Both the position numbers and the translations under genes were made by a program. From positions 1-25,507 of the IMG/VR virus record IMGVR_UViG_3300020160_000166: a stretch of DNA of 25,507 nucleotides; one strand, 5' to 3'. The notes beneath the pieces were generated by a model that saw nothing but the letters and a program-made list of their open reading frames with translations, did not search any database and was not told the origin of the DNA. Positions 1 to 9,063 of this stretch are shown in pieces (position 1 is the first letter of the stretch; each line of letters begins with the position of its first letter). Source of the stretch: a virus.

Positions 1-260
1 CTACTATTTTGAAACGTACTTCTACTTGGTTGAGACCCGACAGTTGCTTGACTTGCGTGAAAATTGCTTCCGCTTTTATCTCTCCATTGACTAACGCTTG
101 TTCCAGAGCTATAACTGAATGTGGTATCATCCGCCGCATCTAACCATAAATTCAATCCATTTTTAACTGGCAAATCAGTTGGATATGATTTATTATTTGA
201 TGTGTCTAAATACATCAATAAACCATCTGTTGCTATTTTGGAAGAGTATGTTAATGACAT
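1..260 (-). CDS. LamG-type tail/adhesin protein, N-terminal part (runs off window)
   Basis: The reading frame opens with ATG at 260-258, one base after the stop of the upstream gene, and stays open to base 1, giving the first 86 residues of an incomplete protein. Two stretches are informative. GLLMYLDTSNNKSYP (about residues 13-27) matches the N-terminal motif of phage LamG-type proteins. GLNLWLDAADDTTF...VSQWRDKSGSNFHA (about 40-75) matches the opening strand of bacterial and phage concanavalin-A-like/LamG domains (usual form LWLDAxD...WxDKSGxxxxA). It is the third member of a tandem set of related proteins. From family knowledge such proteins are virion surface or tail-fibre components that bind carbohydrate. 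The inferred role is host-surface binding. The C-terminal architecture cannot be seen. Confidence 0.75.
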   Translation of the reverse strand, partial: MSLTYSSKIATDGLLMYLDTSNNKSYPTDLPVKNGLNLWLDAADDTTFSYSSGTSVSQWRDKSGSNFHASQATVGSQPSRSTFQNS

Positions 261-261
261 A

Positions 262-2466
262 TTATTTTATCCACCACCAGAGTTTAGTTCCACTATTGTT
301 TGCAGTTGTCACTGCTGAAGTCACTGTACTAGTATAAGCTGCCCAAACTACATTATCATCATATCCTACTTTAGCAGCTACATTTACATCACGATCTTGG
401 CCGGTGTAGTTATCGCTTGTTGTTGAAATTCCAATTGCTAAACTTCCATCAAGATCTGGAGCGCCTGTATTCGCTTCAAAATCTGCGCCTCTTCCCATTT
501 TGTAAGTACCAAATGGTTTACCGGGATATAATAAAGCTTCATGAAACCGGCAAAGGCCAACCGCTGGGGCGTCAGTTATTCCAGTGTTGCTCACATCTCC
601 TGTTGCACTTACTCCATAATCACTGTAACCATTGTATTTATGAAAAGCATTCTTGACTGAGAATTTTAAATTATAACTTAAATCAAAAGACTTTAAAGCC
701 GCTCTAGTAACTCCAATATTATTTCCATAACTACTATAATGTTGAGTTCTACTTGGATCTGGACCCCAAACTTCTTTCCATCTTACTTTATTTGTCCATT
801 GATAGTACCAATCTGCGCTTGCGTTGCTGGTAACAGTCGTAGCAGCAGAAGAAGCTAATACTCTAAAGTGATTTATTCTCATATTCCCAAAATTAGCAGA
901 AACGCAATTCAATGCAGTAGTGCTAAAAACCGAGTCAGAGCTATTTGCTGTCAATGACCATTGATAATCAGTATCCCAGCTTCCAACAAGCATCCACCCT
1001 GTTTGGCCATATTCATCTCTTGTGGTCATATCACAATATACTTGTTTTACACCATTCGAAGTAATAATATAATAAAGACCACTAGCGACATCTCCTCGTT
1101 TTCTTACAATATCTATAGCTGAGTAAGCTGGATTAGTTATTACAGATCCATAATTTGAATAACGAGAATTCTTTAAAACGTAAACATTTTTACTAACTAA
1201 GTAATCATTAGATATTTCATTTGCGGATAAAGCTCTTTGATAAATTTTTACCTCTTGTATTTTACCGTGCAAAAGAGAAAGTCCACAATTATTTTGAATG
1301 TAACCAAGATTTATATTCCCCTGCCAAAAGAAAGAGTTATTCGTCAATGCATAAGAAGTATTAGCCAGAACTCCATTTAGGTAAATTTTAATTATGAAAG
1401 CTGTATAAGTTATTGTTATGTGAGTCCATTCATTTCTATTTATAGTAGTTGTAGCGGAAGTCCCAGTCGCCGCAGAAGAGTGGATATTATCTGCTGTTGA
1501 AGCTATTCCGGCGACTAAACTCGTCGTACTTGAAGTAGCAGATGCAGAAGTTAAATAAACCCATAATCCTAGATAATAAGCAGTTCCTGTTCCCGGTAAT
1601 TCAAAAAGAACTGAAGGCTTATGACCGCAAGCATTTAATGGATAATTACTAGAATTTGCTTTTACCCAAAATTGCAAAGTAAAATCATATCTATTATCAA
1701 TAACTGCTCCTCCTGAATTTTGAGCAGCAGTTATATTAAAGGCACTTGAAGCAATTCCATCAAATAGTGGGCCTTCATCATCAAACTCTAGCGAAGTTAA
1801 ATCTGCACTTTTACCATTCCCAGTTAAATCAATCAATCCTCCTCCTCCAGAAGTTGCATTTGTCCTTGCAGTGCTATTAAATGGAGTTACAAAATCAGCT
1901 TCTTCAAATTTAAAATTAGCAATATAAACATCTCCTTTTGGGGTTGAATCATCCCCTGCTGGCTTAGTATAAGTACCTCTAAAATAACTATAACTATCAA
2001 CTGGCACATTTGTACATAGTATAGAATATCCAAAAGTCCATTTTCCAGCAATACTATTGTCAAAAGTAGTGGTCATTTCTGTTGATACCCCATTATACTC
2101 ACCAGATCCTCCTCTTGGAGTACCGAAAATTCTAGTGCCAGAGAAAGTAACGCTATCTGCCGAAGTTTGATAATACCAAAAACTAATTACATAAGTCTTT
2201 CCATAAGCTATGCTAAAATCAGAAGCATATCCCCAATAATTATTTCCATTAATCAATTTATAAACGTCACCTTCTAGCTTAAACGGGAGTCTTCCTGCTC
2301 TTGGATAAGAAGTAACCTTTGTCCATCTACCTCCATTAAATCCTAAATAAACTCCATTTGCTAAATTGATACTGTTTTTACCACGAAAACTTTTAGGATC
2401 ATTTATGTTGTAATATAAATTTAATCCTGTTTTTGAAATTTGTAGCCCTTTATTTACTGTACTCAT
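262..2466 (-). CDS. Tail/receptor-binding protein: LamG domain plus fibrinogen-like C-terminal domain
   Basis: This is a 734-residue protein with no signal peptide or membrane segment. Residues 14-30 carry a degenerate form of the phage adhesin motif (LNLYYNINDPKSFRGK). Residues about 66-200 resemble a beta-sandwich carbohydrate-binding module ending in FKFEEADFVTPF. Residues about 205-425 form a LamG/concanavalin-like domain, with GGGGLIDLTGNGKSADLT, FTLQFWVKA, EWTHITITY, IKIYLNGVLA and GKIQEVKIYQRALSANEI. Residues about 445-734 resemble a fibrinogen C-terminal-like fold: DVASGLYYI...VYCDMTT (C478), then GWMLVGSWD, and a Trp-rich end, LWWWIK. It starts 3 bases after the stop of the preceding LamG gene, so the two are probably cotranscribed. 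Fibrinogen-related domains bind glycans in animals, so a receptor-binding tip role is inferred. The fibrinogen-like assignment rests on the GxYxI/VYCDMTT/GW signature only. Confidence 0.8.
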   Translation of the reverse strand: MSTVNKGLQISKTGLNLYYNINDPKSFRGKNSINLANGVYLGFNGGRWTKVTSYPRAGRLPFKLEGDVYKLINGNNYWGYASDFSIAYGKTYVISFWYYQTSADSVTFSGTRIFGTPRGGSGEYNGVSTEMTTTFDNSIAGKWTFGYSILCTNVPVDSYSYFRGTYTKPAGDDSTPKGDVYIANFKFEEADFVTPFNSTARTNATSGGGGLIDLTGNGKSADLTSLEFDDEGPLFDGIASSAFNITAAQNSGGAVIDNRYDFTLQFWVKANSSNYPLNACGHKPSVLFELPGTGTAYYLGLWVYLTSASATSSTTSLVAGIASTADNIHSSAATGTSATTTINRNEWTHITITYTAFIIKIYLNGVLANTSYALTNNSFFWQGNINLGYIQNNCGLSLLHGKIQEVKIYQRALSANEISNDYLVSKNVYVLKNSRYSNYGSVITNPAYSAIDIVRKRGDVASGLYYIITSNGVKQVYCDMTTRDEYGQTGWMLVGSWDTDYQWSLTANSSDSVFSTTALNCVSANFGNMRINHFRVLASSAATTVTSNASADWYYQWTNKVRWKEVWGPDPSRTQHYSSYGNNIGVTRAALKSFDLSYNLKFSVKNAFHKYNGYSDYGVSATGDVSNTGITDAPAVGLCRFHEALLYPGKPFGTYKMGRGADFEANTGAPDLDGSLAIGISTTSDNYTGQDRDVNVAAKVGYDDNVVWAAYTSTVTSAVTTANNSGTKLWWWIK
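2381..2396 (-). repeat. 16-base direct repeat, copy in the 734-residue gene
   Basis: CCACGAAAACTTTTAG on the plus strand (coding for KSFRG on the minus strand) is identical to 4175-4190 in the neighbouring LamG gene. It marks recent common ancestry, or a recombination point, between the N-terminal parts of two tandem adhesin genes. Confidence 0.8.
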
Positions 2467-2469
2467 ATT

Positions 2470-4260
2470 TTATATTCCATAAGTTTTACGGGTTGCATTG
2501 AAATTTTGAGATACTTCTGCGGCAGTTAATAGTCTACTGTATATTTTAAAATTGGATATTTGACCATTAAAATCATAAGCTGTATTTGTCGTTTGTCTTC
2601 CTATTCTTCTATCATTTCCAGAATTAGGAGTTGCATTTTTAGCTGCAAATCCTGTTCCTGTAGATGACAAAGATCCGTTTACATAAAAATAAACATAATC
2701 TCCGTCTCTTACGAATCCTATATAATTCCAAGATCCATTTGTTACATTCACAGTATTATTATGAGGTAAATCACCAATCCATACTCTGCACCCACCATTA
2801 CTTGGTTGAGTTAAAAATTGAACACCTAAAGTTCCTGCGGCATTCATGTTATTGAAAATATTTCCAAAATTAGCCGTAGCAGAAGAGTTTATCCAAGTAA
2901 ATATAGAAAAATTATTAAGATTAAAATCTAAAAATGTAGAAGCTGGTAAATCAATGTAATTAGCAGAACCACCAAATGTATATCCACTACTATTAAAACT
3001 AACATTTGTTAAATCTGCATTAACATTATTTCCACTAATATCCAACAAACCACCACCACCAGCAACTGTATTTGTGGTCCGAGAACCATTTACAAATGCG
3101 CTCTGATATTCTCTTTGCTCTAACTGCATTTTTTCTACATAAAAGGTATCTCCTATGGTTGGGCCGCTCCATAAAATGCCTACTTTTATGCTTGTGCAAC
3201 CGGCAGGAACAGTAAATTTATTTACACACCATCCTTCAGTTCCTCCTAAAGCTGCTGCTCCTTGAGCAGTCCAAATTATATCTGTGCCATTGTTTACATT
3301 ATAAACATATAAATAAGCTTCAGATCCACTTCTATAAGCATACGCACTTAAAGTATAAACCGTTGAAGCGGTAACTGCAATTGCATCAGATAAAATTCCG
3401 GGCGTACTCGACCCTTGATTACTCACTGCTTTTAAATAAGTTTTTGCTCCGACAGTTAAAGTTGAAAGAGTTACGTTTGCATTGTTGACCCAATTTGATG
3501 TGGATGTAAAATCTGGATTGGATATTAAATTAGTAGTAGTCTCTCCTCTATTAGATAAATTAGTTAAGATATCATAAACTACTGGATTAGTAACATAAGT
3601 TTTTTGTTCTATTTGAAATTTAGCAATGTACATTGCCCCGCTAGTTAATCGGTCATTATATATATACCAATTAGAAAAATATTTTGCGCTGGAACTAATT
3701 GCTCCATTATTAACTATTGCGACTACTCTTATCCATTTGTTTAAATTAGCTGTATTCGAAGACCAGTTATTGTCTAACACCCCATTAACATAAGAACTCC
3801 ATCCATAACTTGTAAGAACTGATCCTATTGATCCATTTCCGCCTGAATTGTTTACATTTATATAACCACCTAATCCTCCATTGTATCCTGTATAAATTTG
3901 AGTTAAATGAGCATAAAAAGAAAAAATAAGATAAGTTCCCGCTATAGGAATACTTGTCCCTCCCGTTAATCCTCCATTATTATTATATAACGAACCATTA
4001 TTAGAAAAAGCAGGATTTGTGACTAAGTGATAGAGGACTCCTCCATTTGGAAAATTTTTAAAATAATTGCCTACACTTAAATCTTCTGAAAAAGAAGGAT
4101 ATGTCGTAGCAACAGTAAGAGAGCCTCCTTGAGCGCCAATAGAAACAGTATTAGCTAGGTTTGAAGTAGCTTCGCCACGAAAACTTTTAGAGAATTCACG
4201 GTTATAATATAACTGTAAATCTTTTTTAACTACTCCTCTATTACCATGTTGAATACTCAT
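2470..4260 (-). CDS. Tail/adhesin protein with carbohydrate-binding-like and LamG domains
   Basis: This is a 596-residue protein. The N-terminus (LQLYYNREFSKSFRGEATSNLAN, within residues 15-37) is homologous to that of the following 734-residue protein. Residues about 55-225 and about 240-395 look like two beta-sandwich carbohydrate-binding-type modules. The second has the typical opening TTNLISNPDFTSTSNW and ends FYVEKMQLEQREYQSAF. Residues about 400-590 form a LamG-like lectin domain, with GGGGLLDISGNNVNADLT, FSIFTWINSS, WNYIGFVRDGDYVYFYVNG and FNGQISNFKIYSRLLTAAEV. The start codon overlaps the stop of the giant fibre gene (ATGA), with a purine-rich GAGGAAAAAAT upstream that can act as a ribosome-binding site, so translational coupling is likely. 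The inferred role is a virion surface or tail component that binds host polysaccharide. The exact position on the virion is unknown. Confidence 0.78.
   Translation of the reverse strand: MSIQHGNRGVVKKDLQLYYNREFSKSFRGEATSNLANTVSIGAQGGSLTVATTYPSFSEDLSVGNYFKNFPNGGVLYHLVTNPAFSNNGSLYNNNGGLTGGTSIPIAGTYLIFSFYAHLTQIYTGYNGGLGGYINVNNSGGNGSIGSVLTSYGWSSYVNGVLDNNWSSNTANLNKWIRVVAIVNNGAISSSAKYFSNWYIYNDRLTSGAMYIAKFQIEQKTYVTNPVVYDILTNLSNRGETTTNLISNPDFTSTSNWVNNANVTLSTLTVGAKTYLKAVSNQGSSTPGILSDAIAVTASTVYTLSAYAYRSGSEAYLYVYNVNNGTDIIWTAQGAAALGGTEGWCVNKFTVPAGCTSIKVGILWSGPTIGDTFYVEKMQLEQREYQSAFVNGSRTTNTVAGGGGLLDISGNNVNADLTNVSFNSSGYTFGGSANYIDLPASTFLDFNLNNFSIFTWINSSATANFGNIFNNMNAAGTLGVQFLTQPSNGGCRVWIGDLPHNNTVNVTNGSWNYIGFVRDGDYVYFYVNGSLSSTGTGFAAKNATPNSGNDRRIGRQTTNTAYDFNGQISNFKIYSRLLTAAEVSQNFNATRKTYGI
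4175..4190 (-). repeat. 16-base direct repeat, copy in the 596-residue gene
   Basis: Identical to the 16 bases at 2381-2396. It encodes the conserved KSFRG part of the adhesin N-terminal motif. Confidence 0.8.
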
Positions 4261-7200
4261 ATTTTTTCCTCTACAATTAATTTAGGAACATCTTTTCTTT
4301 CAGCAGTAAAGTCCCAATAAAATTCAATATCTTTACATTTTTCATACCAAGGTTTATCATACTTAACAGTAAATTTATTATCGTCTATAATTATATTTTC
4401 TATATAAAGTATTTTTGCGCATTTTATAACTGTCAATTGTATATTAACCGTTTCTTCGTCTATTAAAGATTTTACATAATCAGGAAGAAATATTTCGGCG
4501 CGATTTCCTTTTGTTTTTCCTTTGCCAGTTAATCTTACTCCATGATATGGAGACTCAAGAGATCCGTATACTAAATCATGTTCTAATTTAGTTGGATGAG
4601 GTATTCTAAATGATTTTGTTGTTGCTGAAAATGCGCCAGTACTTGGATTATATCTAATTTTTGTGCTAGCTTTTAATGGAGTATTACCAGTAATATTCGC
4701 GCCAAAATATAAATAATACGATGAAGCTGTTGAATCATCAGTTGCTATAGTTACATTTGAAGCGTTTGTTATTGCGCTAGATCCAATAATTGTTGCAATA
4801 TTCGCGCCACTTAATTCTTCAACAATACCAGCGCTATTAGCTATTCTTCCTAAAACTGTATTAGGATTAACATTTTGTATTTTAGCATAAGAAACAATTC
4901 CTGTAGGAATATCTGCTGAAACCATTGCCCTAAAAGATGGAGCGGCAGCAGAACCACTAGATGGCCCAGCAAAAATTGTATTTATCGCTGCTGTTGCAAC
5001 TCCTGTGCCACCATTTGCAACCGCAAGTGTTCCTGTAAACTGCGTTATATCCATTGATGCCAATGCAGCAGCAGTACCGTCAATACTTGAAATACCTGTT
5101 AATGCAAAACTTGCGCCACTTGCTCTATTTATAGCAATCGAAGTTGTTCCAATAAAAAATGTTTGATCTATTGCTGCTGCTAAGATATCACTTCTAACTT
5201 CTGCGGCAGTTCTTGAAACTAATATGCCCGTTGCGTTAGTAGTTAAGAATATTGTACCGGCAGACCCAGAAGCTGATATGCTGCGAATTCTAACAGTTCC
5301 ATTTACATCTAATTTAGCAGTAGTAGTTGTATCTCCAATTCCTACATTTCCATTTCCATGAGGAGATAAAATTATGTTGCCATTTGCACCATTTGTCGCT
5401 AAAGTTAAACTATCAATACTAGTGCGGATAGTTTGTGCGCCATTTGATTCTAAAACTCCTGCGCTAGTTATTTTCCATTTTTCAGTATCATTTATGACAA
5501 ATATTAATGGATGATTTGTCACCATACCAACATAACCAGCGCCACCAGAAGAAGCGTTTATATTAAATTTTACAACATCGTTATAATTTAATAAAGCTAT
5601 AGCTGAACCTGTAGTTTTCTTTATTTCTAATAATTGAGATGGATTATTTGTTCCTATACCTACATTACCTTGGACAATCAATCCATTAGTTGGCGCTGAT
5701 ACATTATAAGTTGAATCTCCAATGCTCGCCGACCCAATTACACTTAATTTATTTATTGGGCTATTTGCGCCTAAACCAACTTTATTATTAATTACTACAA
5801 AATCATTTTGTCCATATTGTCCAGCAACAATTCTGTCGTCTGCAAACACTTCAAGCACGGGAAGTCCCGCGCTGTTATTTACACTCATCAAACTATCACT
5901 GAGATCATCAACAACGCTAAACAATGTTCCATTTGTGCCATCTGTTCTAAGTAAAGTTGCGCCTGAAGTAGTTGAATTAACATGAAGCTTGGCTAATGGA
6001 CTTGTTATTCCAATTCCCATATCTCCTTCTACAATTAATCCATTTGTTGGCGCAGCTATATTATAATTACTACCAACGCTAACTGACCCTGAAACTGATA
6101 ATTTATTTGCAGAAACAGGATTTGTTACACCAATACCAACGGCCCCATCTCCCTGCATTGTCATTACGAACTGAGTCCCCAAATCTGCCGCAGCATCTGT
6201 ACCGCGCTTCCAAACATAAAAATCAATATTATTTCCAACAATCCCAGATATTGGGGCTAATGGATTGTGCCTTGTTCTTATTGAATGTCTATAATTAGTT
6301 GTATTAGCATGTCCAAATGCAATTTGAACTGAATCAGTTTGATTGTAAGCATCGCCGCTTCTTAATAACAATGAATACCCACTAGTAGCACTTCCTGCAA
6401 CGTCTAATTTAGCAGTAGGACCTGTTACTCCAATTCCTACGTTTCCTTCGACAATTAATCCATTTGTTGTTGCCGCTGTATTATAACCACTACCAATACT
6501 AGCTGATCCATTTACATGTAATTTATTATTAGAAGTTAATGATCCCACGCTAACGTTGCCGCCATTTGGATTTAATAATAATGGATAATTTACACCTAAA
6601 TTAGTTTTATCTGTTGATTGTAGCCAAGCGCCCGCTCCAGCTGCTCTCATGCCAATATCAAGGATAGCATTATCAGTAGTATTACTGAATCTCATCATGG
6701 CAATTGAATTAACGCCACTAGCATAAGGATCATCTACGACGCCATATAATTCTAATTTTTGAGCTGGAGTTGTTGTTCCTATACCAACATTACCACCTAC
6801 TGGTTGCAGAAATAAATTATTTGAATTTGCTGAGTCAAACCTCTGCGACTGAATATAGACATGCCCTTCTGTTGTATATCCAATAGAGCCACCCGTTTGA
6901 CCATCGAAGCGTGTAAGATTGATTCCATTTCCTGCGGTTCCTAATGCTGGAACACCCGCTTGTCCCGTTGTTCTAACGTCAAGCCTACCATTTGGACTTG
7001 TTGTACCTATACCAACATTACCACCTTCTTCAATTCTTAGTTTGACACTTGGAGATGTTGTACCAGTAACCAAACTAATACCATTGTTAAAATCAGTTCT
7101 TGGTCCAGCTTGTAAAATTAATTCACCATATGTATTAAGCGGAAATGTACCGCCAGTTCCACTTGTATAAATAAATCCCTGAGCGCCTCCTCCATCGTTG

Positions 7201-9047
7201 TCAACTGCAAATGTATGGTCGTAGAATGTAGTTCGTGGTGTTATTTGCAATCTTAAAACTCCAAGTATTCTTCCAGTATTTGCAACTTGTAATATTGCTT
7301 CAGGACTTGCTGTGCCAATACCAACATTACCATTTAATAATGTATATCCAGTACCAGTTGGAGTTAAAACTACATTTTGATTAGATCCTCCAGCGGTTAT
7401 TGTTATTCCGCTTGTTCCAGTTATATTTCCAACAGATGTTAAATTTCCGCTTACATCTTGTGTTCCATTAAAAGTTTGCCCCCAAAAAGTATGTGATGTA
7501 GATAAACTTGCAGCAGATCCAGATACACTTCCAGTTATAGTGTTTGTAACTGTTAAATTAGCTAAAGTACCAACGCTTGTTAAACTTGAATTAACAACTG
7601 AACTTCCTAATGTAGTCGCGCTTAAAACTGCGACGTTATTTATTTTATAAGTTTTACCAGTAACAATATCTAAATTTTCAGAACTCGTCCAAGATGAAGT
7701 CGCATTAAGCCAATTAAAAGTTTTATTCGTTGCTCCTTTTAAAGTTATTCCGCCGGTATCAGCGGTAATATCTGTTGCGCCGCTAACACTAAAAACAATA
7801 CTTCCTGTTATAGCGTGAACAGGGGTTACCGTAAATTGAGTTGCGCTAACTATACTGTCAATAATTGGATTTGTTCCAAAAGCTCCTGTGCCAGTAGTTT
7901 TAGTTAACGCTTGACCAACTATTAATCCGCTTGTACTAGTTACGTCAACTATATTACTAGTAGCAGTTATGTTCGAAGTAGAAGATAAAGATGCGATAGC
8001 TATTACCGCGCCCAATTCAATATTTTTATCATCAACAGACAATGTGCTTGAATTAATGGTGATTGTAGTCCCGTTGACGGTTAAATCACCAGATACAATG
8101 ACACTATCTTTAAAAGTTTTATTTCCAGCGAAAGTTTGAGGGCCAATAGAAACTCCACCAGCAAGAGTATCAGAAGCGTTTTGTAAACCAATGCTAATAG
8201 CAGTAGATCCATTATAACTAGTTCCAGTTAATGGAGAACTAATAGTTAATGCATTTGTAACCGAACCAGCAGTTGTAGCGCTTCCAACGCTTAACGTAGA
8301 TTGACTTGCCCAAGTTGGCGCACCAGCAGCACCAGAAAGCAAAACTTGACTTAATGATCCAGCCGCGCTAAATAATGTCGTATTCGCGCCTGATTGATAT
8401 GGAATTTGTCCAGCTATTCCCCCCTCAAGATTTGTAGCTCTAGATACGGCATTTGTTCCTATAACAGAAACAACTCCTGATCCACCTAATATTTCTACAG
8501 GTCCAGATGAACCAGTAGTTCTTCCTAAAATACTTGAAGTAGCAATATTTTCTAATTTAGCAATTGTTAACGCCGCATCTGCTATTGAAATTGTAATTGT
8601 TTTATCAGCAGAAGCATTTGCTGTAAAAGTAGGAGGCGAATCAATTCCTATTCCTCCAGATCCAGCTAAAGTTAAAGTAGCGTTATTAACTGTAGGAATC
8701 TGATCAGTTGTAGCTAGAAGACCAGAAGTTGGAAGAGTTAAACTTGTAGATGCTGTAGTTGTAAAAGCTAAAGAAAAATTTCCAATAGTAGTAAAACTAT
8801 TTGCTAAAGAAATAGCTTTACCATTTATTTGAATTAACCCAGTTCCTTTAGATATTAAATTTAAACCAATATTTGTATCGTCACCAGTTGCTGAAATTGA
8901 AGGAGAAACAGAAGTCGCCGCATTAGTTATTGTTAATTCATTTACAGCGCTTGCAACAGGCGACGGAGATTTAATTAGCTCATTATCGTTTGCGTCGAGA
9001 ATAGAAGCTAATAGCCGTAAATTTTGAGTCCTAAATGCCTGTGCCAT
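4257..9047 (-). CDS. Giant tail fibre protein (1596 residues)
   Basis: This is a very long, Gly/Ser/Thr/Asn-rich protein without signal peptide or membrane segments, built of beta-type repeats. The N-terminal 120 residues (start MAQAFRTQNLRLLASILD) probably attach it to the virion. Around residues 320-520 are sequences typical of marine phage fibres: GTTITINSSTLSVDDKNIELGA, ITLKGATNKTFNW and GSSVVNSSLTSVGTL. From about 575 to 1250 there are many units of the form GNVGIGTTSPxxKLxV, including three longer repeats. Around 1365-1410 lies FTGTLAVANGGTGVAT...AAPSFRAMVSADIP, another common fibre motif. Residues about 1478-1596 are a charged C-terminal domain starting FRIPHPTKLEHDLVYG. In other phages a similar domain follows a peptidase S74 chaperone, but I see no S74 motif here. 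The start is preceded by the GTGTAATATAATAAA element and no Shine-Dalgarno sequence. Confidence 0.85.
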   Translation of the reverse strand: MAQAFRTQNLRLLASILDANDNELIKSPSPVASAVNELTITNAATSVSPSISATGDDTNIGLNLISKGTGLIQINGKAISLANSFTTIGNFSLAFTTTASTSLTLPTSGLLATTDQIPTVNNATLTLAGSGGIGIDSPPTFTANASADKTITISIADAALTIAKLENIATSSILGRTTGSSGPVEILGGSGVVSVIGTNAVSRATNLEGGIAGQIPYQSGANTTLFSAAGSLSQVLLSGAAGAPTWASQSTLSVGSATTAGSVTNALTISSPLTGTSYNGSTAISIGLQNASDTLAGGVSIGPQTFAGNKTFKDSVIVSGDLTVNGTTITINSSTLSVDDKNIELGAVIAIASLSSTSNITATSNIVDVTSTSGLIVGQALTKTTGTGAFGTNPIIDSIVSATQFTVTPVHAITGSIVFSVSGATDITADTGGITLKGATNKTFNWLNATSSWTSSENLDIVTGKTYKINNVAVLSATTLGSSVVNSSLTSVGTLANLTVTNTITGSVSGSAASLSTSHTFWGQTFNGTQDVSGNLTSVGNITGTSGITITAGGSNQNVVLTPTGTGYTLLNGNVGIGTASPEAILQVANTGRILGVLRLQITPRTTFYDHTFAVDNDGGGAQGFIYTSGTGGTFPLNTYGELILQAGPRTDFNNGISLVTGTTSPSVKLRIEEGGNVGIGTTSPNGRLDVRTTGQAGVPALGTAGNGINLTRFDGQTGGSIGYTTEGHVYIQSQRFDSANSNNLFLQPVGGNVGIGTTTPAQKLELYGVVDDPYASGVNSIAMMRFSNTTDNAILDIGMRAAGAGAWLQSTDKTNLGVNYPLLLNPNGGNVSVGSLTSNNKLHVNGSASIGSGYNTAATTNGLIVEGNVGIGVTGPTAKLDVAGSATSGYSLLLRSGDAYNQTDSVQIAFGHANTTNYRHSIRTRHNPLAPISGIVGNNIDFYVWKRGTDAAADLGTQFVMTMQGDGAVGIGVTNPVSANKLSVSGSVSVGSNYNIAAPTNGLIVEGDMGIGITSPLAKLHVNSTTSGATLLRTDGTNGTLFSVVDDLSDSLMSVNNSAGLPVLEVFADDRIVAGQYGQNDFVVINNKVGLGANSPINKLSVIGSASIGDSTYNVSAPTNGLIVQGNVGIGTNNPSQLLEIKKTTGSAIALLNYNDVVKFNINASSGGAGYVGMVTNHPLIFVINDTEKWKITSAGVLESNGAQTIRTSIDSLTLATNGANGNIILSPHGNGNVGIGDTTTTAKLDVNGTVRIRSISASGSAGTIFLTTNATGILVSRTAAEVRSDILAAAIDQTFFIGTTSIAINRASGASFALTGISSIDGTAAALASMDITQFTGTLAVANGGTGVATAAINTIFAGPSSGSAAAPSFRAMVSADIPTGIVSYAKIQNVNPNTVLGRIANSAGIVEELSGANIATIIGSSAITNASNVTIATDDSTASSYYLYFGANITGNTPLKASTKIRYNPSTGAFSATTKSFRIPHPTKLEHDLVYGSLESPYHGVRLTGKGKTKGNRAEIFLPDYVKSLIDEETVNIQLTVIKCAKILYIENIIIDDNKFTVKYDKPWYEKCKDIEFYWDFTAERKDVPKLIVEEKI
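5651..5757 (-). repeat. Intragenic fibre repeat, copy 3
   Basis: This copy encodes NKLSVIGSASIGDSTYN followed by VSAPTNGLIVQGNVGIGTNNP. It is the third and most diverged copy of a unit of about 35 residues in the giant fibre gene; the others are at 6005-6110 and 6422-6528. Limits are approximate. Confidence 0.7.
6005..6110 (-). repeat. Intragenic fibre repeat, copy 2
   Basis: This copy encodes NKLSVSGSVSVGSNYN followed by IAAPTNGLIVEGDMGIGITSP. It shares long near-identical stretches with 6422-6528, including the coding for APTNGLIVEG. Limits are approximate. Confidence 0.7.
6422..6528 (-). repeat. Intragenic fibre repeat, copy 1
   Basis: This copy encodes NKLHVNGSASIGSGYN followed by TAATTNGLIVEGNVGIGVTGP. 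The three copies are separated by different 80-120 residue inserts, so the repeat appears to be a shaft element between variable segments. Limits are approximate. Confidence 0.7.
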
Positions 9048-9062
9048 TTTATTATATTACAC
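9048..9062 (-). promoter_or_regulatory. GTGTAA/A+T element before the giant fibre gene
   Basis: Read on the minus strand the bases are GTGTAATATAATAAA, immediately followed by the ATG. The same 15 bases occur at 15992-16006 before another start. The element fills nearly the whole gap after the stop of the upstream gene at 9064, and there is no Shine-Dalgarno sequence. It could be a -10-type late promoter or a translation-start element. Confidence 0.5.
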
Positions 9063-9063
9063 G

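Noticed and set aside
5651-6528. CRISPR-like spaced repeats
   Set aside because: The repeats are in-frame protein repeats of a tail fibre with irregular, much longer spacing.
5722-7170. Plus-strand open frames inside the giant fibre gene
   Set aside because: They are antisense shadows of the fibre repeats, with no start signals or recognisable domains.
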